Of a stretch of 64,000 nucleotides of DNA, positions 56,301 to 64,000 are shown one piece after another. Source of the DNA: Chelydra serpentina. Its lineage: Eukaryota; Chordata; Testudines; Chelydridae. Position 1 is the stretch's first letter. Every line of letters begins with the position of its first letter. The position numbers and the translations under genes are program-made. The notes below the pieces were generated by a model, which was not told the origin of the DNA, ran no database searches, and worked only from the letters and a program-made list of their open reading frames with translations. Location: positions 10,442,001 through 10,506,000 of the forward strand of contig JBAIAC010000059.1 of NCBI GenBank assembly GCA_037349315.1, given 5' to 3'.

Positions 56301-57690
56301 CATGCTGCAGTCTAGGACATGTCAAAAATTTCAGTGCAGTTAGGTGAGGTCTTATGTGATATCACTGGGTGCTAAGATTTCTTTTTTATTAATGTCCTAA
56401 AATTATGCAAGTTTCAATTTTGCTTTCTTTGAAATAGTTTGTAGAAAATAGAGATGATGTATATGCCACACAGTGTGTTTCTCCATACTGGTACTGGCCA
56501 GATATTGTGCAAAACCAATGTAAATGTAAACATTTCCCCTCTGTCACCTTTTCTTGAGGAGAATAAGATAGCATTTGACTCCAACCTGATTCTCCCGCAC
56601 CAAGTCTAAATATAGCTGAGTGTCTCAAAATCCTGTCTCACCCATAGATGCTTATTTTGTATTCCCTAAGATTCAAATTTCTGGATAAACTTCTGGCCTT
56701 GTAGCAACAACCTATCCTGTCGATCAAATATACCTACTGTAGCATTAAAGCCTTTTTTACTAGACATCGAATATAAAAACAGCTTTGCAAATAAAACGTA
56801 GAAGAGGATGTTTGTTTACTGTGATGGTTAAATAATGAGTCTTGGCATTATCATCCCGTTGACATGCCATCATTGGGCCAGAGTGTTAACTGGAGTACAT
56901 CAGCCTAGCTCCATAGACTTCAATGGAGAATCTCGCTCCATACGGCTTGAAGGAACAGATGGGGAGCCCCTGTCTGTGATATAACCAGCAGCATTCTTAT
57001 CCAAAAGCATGATTAGTTTGTAGACACATGAGAAATGACTTTGGACTAGATGACAAAAAGAAAAATGAGGTGACTGCCTTCTGGATGATTTAGGGATTTT
57101 AAAATTCTAAAACAGATGTGTTATAAGAATGCTCAGCCAAAAACTGGACTATCATGTACCTTTGTTGTATGTAGCAATTACAGAGGTAATATATAAATAT
57201 CCTTACAACTCTGATACAGAAGGGCATATTTGCAGGAGTACATGTCATGCTGCGATTTGACAGTTCCTAATACTTAGTAAAATTGATTCTAACTAAAGAA
57301 CTACCTAAGCACTTGCACCTAGCCTATAAGGTACCTTCTTTAAAAGAAATGTCGTTCCTTACTAAAAACGAATGGTCAGGCAATGCACATTTCCCATTCC
57401 TAAGCACTATAGTATCTTACACTCTTGCTTTACTTCTGACCATACTCTTCTTGGAAAGGATGCTTTCCAGTTGTTGGCCATACTGTGCCTCTTTGGTCAG
57501 GCTGATGCTTTGTAACTGAATAGGATAGAACTGGTTTCAGCACAAACGATTCAGTGAATCCACTCCAGCCAGGCTTCATTGTGTTCTGAACTGTTCATTT
57601 TGCCCCCACATCTCTGCTAACACGCTTCTCACTGCACTGCCTGTTAGGTAATTATCCCACAGTTCCTAGCACAGCTCCTAGAAGCAGTGG
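53396..57690. other. intergenic, no gene recognised
   Basis: 4.3 kb. A short stretch at about 54620-54700 (aggattagctaacctggaaa, then gaggggacttgattgag) resembles a LINE 3' region in + orientation. Otherwise no exon, RNA gene or repeat family was recognised; open frames lack known domains. Confidence 0.45.
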
Positions 57691-57698
57691 ATTCCAGG

Positions 57699-57822
57699 CA
57701 GGGTGACCAGATGTCCCGATTTTATAGGGACAGTCCCAATTTTGGGGTCTTTTTCTTATATAGATTCCTATTACCCCCCACCCTCTGTCCCAATTTTTCA
57801 CATTTGCTGTCTGGTCACCTTA
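57699..57822. mobile_element. short MITE (cagggtgaccag family)
   Basis: Begins cagggtgaccagatgtcccg and ends with the inverse (tgtctggtcacctta, last bases decayed). Similar flanks attccagg and tttccagg suggest an 8-bp duplication, so hAT-like. The same family occurs inverted at 31407. Confidence 0.8.
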
Positions 57823-57829
57823 ATTTCCA

Positions 57830-60279
57830 GGAGACTTTGAAAAGCCAGCAGAGCACTGTGAGACAGTAGTGGGAGGGCTATTTGAACTGCTTCAGCCAGA
57901 ACTGTTTAGTTGATGGACCACTTGGATACCAACCAACTGGGGCAGACTGTCACAAATCAAGCCAAACTGGCCTGCTGAAAGTAAGTGTAATTCAAATGGT
58001 ATTTGACACATGTGCCCTATTGCCTATTTCTACAATTTTCTTGTAAGGTATAAAATATTTGTTTTTGTTTTTTAAAACTCCAGCCCCTGGAGTCCTGTGA
58101 TTACGACAGAATCTTGGTTTTCATTTTAAAAAAAAGTAAGTTTCTAACCTTCATGCTTGTGGAGAAAAGATGGAAAATATTAATCGGAAAGGTTTATAAA
58201 CCAGAAAGCAAATAAAAAGAACCCAAATGTTGGGGGGGTTGGGGGGGGGAGGGCTGACTCATGAGTTTTGAATGTTTCGGGTTGACAATTCTGCCCATGT
58301 AATCCATTTGGAGTACTTCTGAGAGTGGATGCATTGTGTTTCTACGTGGTGCTTAGCATAGTAAATTACACTGTTGCAGACAAGGCCTTAGTAGTTTCAA
58401 ATCCCTTAGAATTCAACAATCCATTAGAACTCAATAACCCGTCCTAATCACAAACTAAAATGTTTCCTTGCTTTCTCCCCCTTTTCTACTGCACACTCAC
58501 ATCTGCGTCTAGCTCCTGTCTGCAGGCTGCAAGATTTTTTTCTTAAGGGAAAAAAACCCAGGAAAAGAGCATTTATTTCAACCCTTTTCCCTCCCACACC
58601 CTGAATTCCAAGGACTTTGCCAATGGGTAAAGGAGAAAAAAAAAGTTAGCTAAAATTTGGACCTCAGCTCCTGGCTCTTTTAAATACCTTGTTTTCTGAC
58701 ACTTTGCGTAACATGGTCAATTTCCAGAAGTATCAGTCTCTTAGCCCCTTGTCCCTCCCTCTGTTCCTACTAGTGTTTGAGGGATGATCCTATGTCTAAT
58801 AGGGTTTTGAAAATGTTTCCTTGTTTTCCTGCATTAGCCTTCTCTGTAATGCCCCCTTCCTTTCTGTAGGCTGCTGTATGTCATCCATCAGCCCTCTCTG
58901 TGGAAACCTAGCAATGGCATTTTCATGCTGCTTCAGTGTTTTTGATCTATATATCCATCCAGCAATATAGCTCAAAATTGCTTAATTGTACAGATGTTTG
59001 TTAGATGATTGCTAGCCCTTATTACAGGGCTCTGTTTTTCCCCTTGCCATGAGCTTGTAATTCACATTAAATTGATGGAAATTACATGTATTTTTCTTGA
59101 GAGGAAAACAGAACTCTTAAGTTTTAAGGCTGATTTCTTTACTACTAGGCAGCTTGAAGTCATTATGGACCCTTCGTGATATTTTGAGCCACATTTGAAA
59201 TAGGTAATGAAGATTCTCGTTAGCCAAGTGAAAAATATTGCCAATCCACAACCCTCTCTCCCCCATACTAGTTCAAATCTTTCTCACGGCACAGATTGAT
59301 TACATTGGCTGGTCTCCCAGAATATGCTGTATGGAAAGTCCAGCTGTAGCAAGGTTGAACATTATCACAAAGTGATATGATCGCATATTGTGAGATCTTC
59401 AGATATTGCAATAGCTTTCCCAAAGGGTTTACATTGATTTTTTTTTTCAAATTCTACCTTCAAATTGCACAACTTTACATGGATTTTACATGGTTATTCT
59501 TCTGTTTTATTTAGTTGAATGTTGTCTTTTTACATTCCATCTAGCACTCTCCTCCTACATCCTAGCATTGTATACATTTACTGCAATTTGTGAATGATAC
59601 CAGTAGATGGAGATGAAGGATCCTGATAATTAAAGAAGTGGTACATTTAATACTGGAGATTTTTCCCCTTTTATTTGCTGCTGGACACTTGCCCTTCTAT
59701 GCTATAGATTGTATGATTTTTTCCCGAGTTAACTTGATTATAAAATGGAATGTGTAGGTGGGTAATCTTACAAGATTTGAATATTCAGATTGGTGGTCTC
59801 AAAAAGTTTAAATCCACATTTAAGTTTTTGAGGTCTTAGCTAAAGGAAACCTTTTGAGAGTCACCTGATATCTTGTCATGAGATCGTGTAGCATTTTCTC
59901 TGTCATGACAGATTTAGGCTCTGGCATGTTATTTGCTCATTACAATGTTGTGAATGAGAATAGAAAAATGCTTAATGTATTTGTATATAGTTCCCCCCTT
60001 TATCCTTATGTGATAAAGCACATTCACCCCCATTTCTTATAATTTCCTGAAATGTAACTAGTGATATGTGGGCACAGATGCTGCAGGATCTGTGTATACG
60101 CAGTACCATACCTATAACAGACAAAAATAGCTGTCTGCAAGCTTAAAAGAGGAAGAACACTGTAAACTAACAGATCACAACCAAAGTGATTACACAGATT
60201 TATACAACTGGGAAGTTTCTTAATACTGCATCTTTTGAGACTTTAAAGATTTGCTGGAGATTTTCCTTAAAAACAGATG
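57830..60279. other. intergenic, no gene recognised
   Basis: 2.4 kb AT-rich. Contains a G-rich run at about 58230-58250 (G7 and G9 tracts, possible quadruplex). Nothing else recognised. Confidence 0.45.
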
Positions 60280-61420
60280 TGTGACGGTGTTCCCCATAAA
60301 ACTTTATGGGGAGATGCTTATAAATGTATATATGTAACTAAAATATGTTTTATGCTACATGTGCCATGTAACATATCTCTGTGAAAGTTATGACCTACTG
60401 AATTTACTCCTCCTGTTTGTATGCATGTATCATTGTTGTAGTTGGAGTTATGAAGATTGGTTTTATATGTGCTGGTTTTGTACATAGCCTTTGTAAGTGC
60501 ATGGGATCATCTTTGGAGCAAAGAATGCCTGTTAAATGCGAGCACTTGACAGACAAAAGACGTTGCAGACCCCAATCCACATTGGGGCCAGGTCTGGAAT
60601 GCAACTGGTTAGACTGGTTAGGGCGCATGGGCAGGTGACTTGCCCATGTGATCCCAAAACTCCAGGGCAACTGGATCCTATGCAGGGAGAGGAAGAGAGG
60701 CTATAAAAGCCCTTGCAAGACCCTTCCATTGTGGTCTTCAGCTGGCTAAAGGGAGAGGCTCTCCACCCCCCCAAGCACATTCCTGAGGGGAACTGAACAA
60801 AGGACAAGGACACTAGGGGGTGTGAGAATCTGCTGGGCTCAGCTGGACCCAGGCTAATTCTACAGCCTGTAAAAAGGAAAATATCCGAATCTGGTGAGGC
60901 TTTATCTGTGTTAACTTTGAATAGACATAGACGTGCGTGTTTTATTTTATTTTACTAAGTAACTTGCTTTGTTCTGTCACTAATTGAACTCACTTAAATC
61001 CTATTTTCTGTACTTATTAAAATCACTTTTTACTTATTAAGTTTCCTGGAGTTGAGTTGTTACCTGGGGGAACGCAAACAGCTGTGCATATCTTTCTATC
61101 TTTGTAATAGAAAGCGAACTATTTATGAGTTTACCCTGTATAAGCTTTATACAGGGTAAAACGGATTTATTAAGGGTTTGAGCCTCCTTGGAGTTGAGCA
61201 GCTGGGTGTCAAAGGCAAGAGCGCTTCCAGGGGCCTTACAGTGGTGAGTGGACTTGGTTCGGACCTGGGTCTGTGTTTGCAGCAGATCAGTGGAATCTGG
61301 CTCAAAACAGACAGGATTCGGGAGTCCCAAGCTGGAAAAGGCCTGGAAGCAGGGGCAGAAGCAGCCTTGGCACACCAGGTGGCAGCACCAAGCAGGTCTC
61401 TGTGGCCCCAACCCGTCACA
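60280..61420 (+). mobile_element. solo LTR, exact 5-bp TSD
   Basis: Starts tgtgacgg and ends ccgtcaca, perfect 8-bp inverted ends of the TG...CA type. The 5-bp agatg is duplicated at 60275-60279 and 61421-61425. A TATA box (tataaaag, 60702-60709) in the middle supports + orientation. 1141 bases, no coding capacity; the internal part was lost by LTR-LTR recombination. Superfamily (ERV or Gypsy) cannot be told from the LTR alone. Confidence 0.85.
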
Positions 61421-61425
61421 AGATG

Positions 61426-62640
61426 TATAATAGATGATGTTAAAAGTGGAGCTAAATAGTACAGTCGGGTTAAAGCATTCTGAAAATTCACCTCAGAATA
61501 TATGGGTTCAAATGTTGCATGTCAAATGTGACCCAAGCACAGTGGTTTCAGCCTAGTCCCTACTAGGCCTTGCAAAACCACTATCTTTTGAAATGACAGA
61601 AGACTGTAATACAATATTGGGGCAGTTTGAGGGTCAAGTATGTGGTGCACTGACAGAGAAGTGAGTGGAAGTTTACATTACTGGCTAGCCAGTTAGATCA
61701 ACCTGTCACTTGTATTTAACCTTTAGAACTAAAAAGATGAAATGCAATAAAAGACAGTGTCATTTTCCATGCAGTGCTCTGGTATATTTTCTTTCCTAGG
61801 CTACCTAATAATGTCACACCATTAACTGTTGGTAATAAGTCACTTTACTCTAGGAATAGACATGAATGTTCACCTCTCCTGGATTAATTGACATTTAGAT
61901 ATTTTAAATTCCTATTTTCTTGTTAACAGATACCATCTATTTAACTAGAAATATTTAATCTTCTCCTGGACCTGAAACATTCCAGAGAATGAATGTATAA
62001 GAATTCAATGCTGTTCCTGAGTATGGGCCACAAACTGGGCATATACGTGAAAAAGAATGACACAGATAGTGTTATTGTGCATGGAACTAGTAATGGTAAG
62101 AGCATGAATGACCTGGTGCCTGAAATCGGGGTCTGGATGAGGCCTAACCGGGTGAACCCAATCCAGATAAGAGGGAAATAATGTAAGTAGGCAGGAAGAG
62201 TTGTCAAAGATTTTATTGGAACCTTCCAATTCTGAATAGAGGGATTGTTTCTATTTGCAAATCAAGGACCCAGACCGTGGCTATCGCCAACAGAGACACA
62301 TTGCAATTCAGGAGGCAAGGGGATAGAAGGTTGTTGTAATTTACAATGGTTGCCACTGGCCCCAAAAAACTGTTTCAGTAGCTATGTATTGCTGGGGCGT
62401 AGGACCCCCCGAGCCATGCCTCCTTCCCCCTATGCTGGCTGCAAGAAAGGAAGCTGGCATGGGACTCGGAGCATTATGTTGGGTAACTCTTCTGTGTTTG
62501 GCAATGCTGGCTTTAAAGCAGCTACAGAGAAACTGAGGATTGAAGAAGAAATCTGCAGCTTGGGTATTTTGTTAAATCCCAGGGTTGCCTCTGGATAGTG
62601 GCAATGGCCAAATTCCCAATTTTCCATCTGTCCGTGGCAA
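61426..62640. other. intergenic, no gene recognised
   Basis: 1.2 kb. The small frames at 61993-62181 and 62245-62598 show no family resemblance or splice sites that would support an exon. Confidence 0.4.
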
Positions 62641-62960
62641 GGAATGTTTGACTTTTGCTACCATAAGTGGCTATCTATGCTTTATCTCCTCAAGGTTAGA
62701 TGAATGTAATGCACTCTTCTGGGGGATTACACACTGTAACCATTCAGAAACTGAGGCTAGTCCAGAATACATTGCCTGTCATAGCTTTAAACTATCAGTG
62801 CTTTTCTGATCTCTAGGGCTGTCTGGAGTCAATTCATTTCACCCTGATGTAATTTAGAGCATCTTATAGTTACTCCCAGCTGCAATTATTCCTCCAAGGG
62901 GCCTTTCTGTGGCATGGACTATCTAAACATACTACACTTTGGCCATGATGCTTTCCACTG
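62641..62960 (+). mobile_element. ancient LINE (L2/L3/CR1) RT C-terminal remnant
   Basis: One frame reads SSRLDECNALFWGI, like the (S/T)RLDYCNALxxGL block near the end of the reverse transcriptase in L2/L3/CR1 elements; the following DNA (aaactgaggctagtccagaa) fits the LQLVQN block. Frame lost soon after. Confidence 0.65.
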
Positions 62961-64000
62961 CCAACACATCCCTAACACACTTCATGCCCTGGGAGCGTAG
63001 GCCATTGCTGTATGGAAAGTCATGCTGGCTGTGTGACAGCCAGAGATTTCCCCATGACACGGGAATCCCCAGTTATCTTGTTAGGGCAACTTTAAAGTTC
63101 CTTTGTGCCGTTTTAATCTGGCAAATGAACTGGAGGGCCCCAATGATTAGCAATATTGATTAAGAATCCTTCGAAGCCCAAGACAGGGAGAGCACGGGCC
63201 TGTGGCTGACATGGATCTACAATGTAATAATCTAGGAATACTAATCTATAATATTTTTGTGAATACTGTATGTGACCTGGTCAATGAAGTAGTCATTGTG
63301 GGTATGTCTACACTGCAAGTGGTGTAATTGTAGCACAGGTAGGCATACCCGCATTAGCTTTAATTTATCTCACATGGGTAACAGTAGTGTAGATGTGGCA
63401 GCATGGGCTAACAACCAGAGTATAAACCTGCTGGGTATATGCTGCAATATCTACACTGACGTTTTGTTGGGAAAACGAGCAGGAAAGCAACACAATAGCT
63501 CTAGATAAGCAGTCTCCCCAAAACATGGGGGAGGTGGGACAATTACAAGACAATGGCAGGGTTATTAGTGGTGAAGATGCTAATTTCAGGTTCAGATTAT
63601 GTTTCTGTTTGCCAAGTCTGGGAGCCTGGAGATTAAAGGGACACTAAATGATTAAAAATATTGGGTATGTGGTTACTATCGGTGAGCGGTTCCTGGAGAG
63701 AACAATCTGATAGGGACGTCCTGCCAGAATGTCTGAAGTAGGTGGGCCCGTCCCAAACTTCCAGGGGATGGTAAGCTAGACATGCATCTAGTCTGTTCAC
63801 TGTTTGAGACCTTTCTCTCTGAAATGGTTTGGTTTTAAATAAACAATACTTTGCTTTAAGAAGACAGGCTGGTCACTAGGTACCACTTTCACAGCTCCCA
63901 GAGGGCAGAGAACTGCAGGTACTAAACTGAGTTATCCACAGTGAGTACCAGGGGACTACAGGCCAAGGCCCAGTCCTTCCTGGGCTGACATAACAATGTA
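62961..64000. other. intergenic; possible MITE end at 63299
   Basis: At 63299 gggtatgtctacactgcaag repeats the outer end of the MITE at 3428, and ctgcaatatctacactgac near 63440 may be a decayed partner end. Otherwise nothing recognised to the window edge. Confidence 0.4.

Noticed and set aside
1..64000. CRISPR array, operon, phage or integron
   Set aside because: No regularly spaced direct repeats and no prokaryotic gene organisation; introns, MITEs and LINEs mark a vertebrate nuclear sequence.

Overview
The window is animal genomic DNA, very probably from a turtle. The gene is split into vertebrate-sized introns and matches the amniote TRIM66 protein closely. The repeats are those expected of a cryptodiran turtle: CR1 LINE fragments, a tRNA-derived SINE with a CR1-like 3' tail, a DIRS-type tyrosine-recombinase retroelement, many hAT, PIF/Harbinger-like and Tigger-like MITEs, and MIR-type CORE-SINE remnants. 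The species assignment is an inference from repeat content; the gene identification rests on the protein sequence.

The only host gene I can support is TRIM66 (TIF1-delta), on the + strand from 7893 to 43709. Seventeen coding exons with GT/AG boundaries and compatible codon phases give 1117 residues of one protein: B-box 2, coiled coil and TIF1 signature region, a Gln/Pro-rich linker, a PINLS (CtBP-type) motif, a PYVRL pentapeptide (PxVxL, HP1 box), a PHD finger, a bromodomain and a basic C-terminal tail. The 5' end (start codon, any RING and B-box 1) was not found and presumably lies upstream. Residue numbers below count from the first codon of the 7893 exon.

Layout: 1-7892 is TRIM66 upstream or intronic sequence with an antisense LINE, a foldback element and DNA-transposon MITEs. 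From 7893 to 43709 is the gene, its introns carrying most of the MITEs, a probable solo LTR, a 7SL RNA-like insertion and a degenerate duplicate of TRIM66's own last exon. From 43710 to about 44510 is the probable 3' UTR. The remaining ~19.5 kb has no recognisable host exon; it contains a ~4.2 kb DIRS-like element without a recombinase gene, a clean solo LTR and old LINE/SINE remnants.

Points most worth a second look: the gapless duplicate of the TRIM66 terminal exon inside the preceding intron; a chimeric element starting with an SRP/7SL RNA Alu domain; the DIRS-like element with a large terminal palindrome but no recombinase; and a foldback element near the left edge with a perfect 20-bp hairpin. 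I found no CRISPR array, operon or bacterial-type system, as expected for a vertebrate nuclear sequence.
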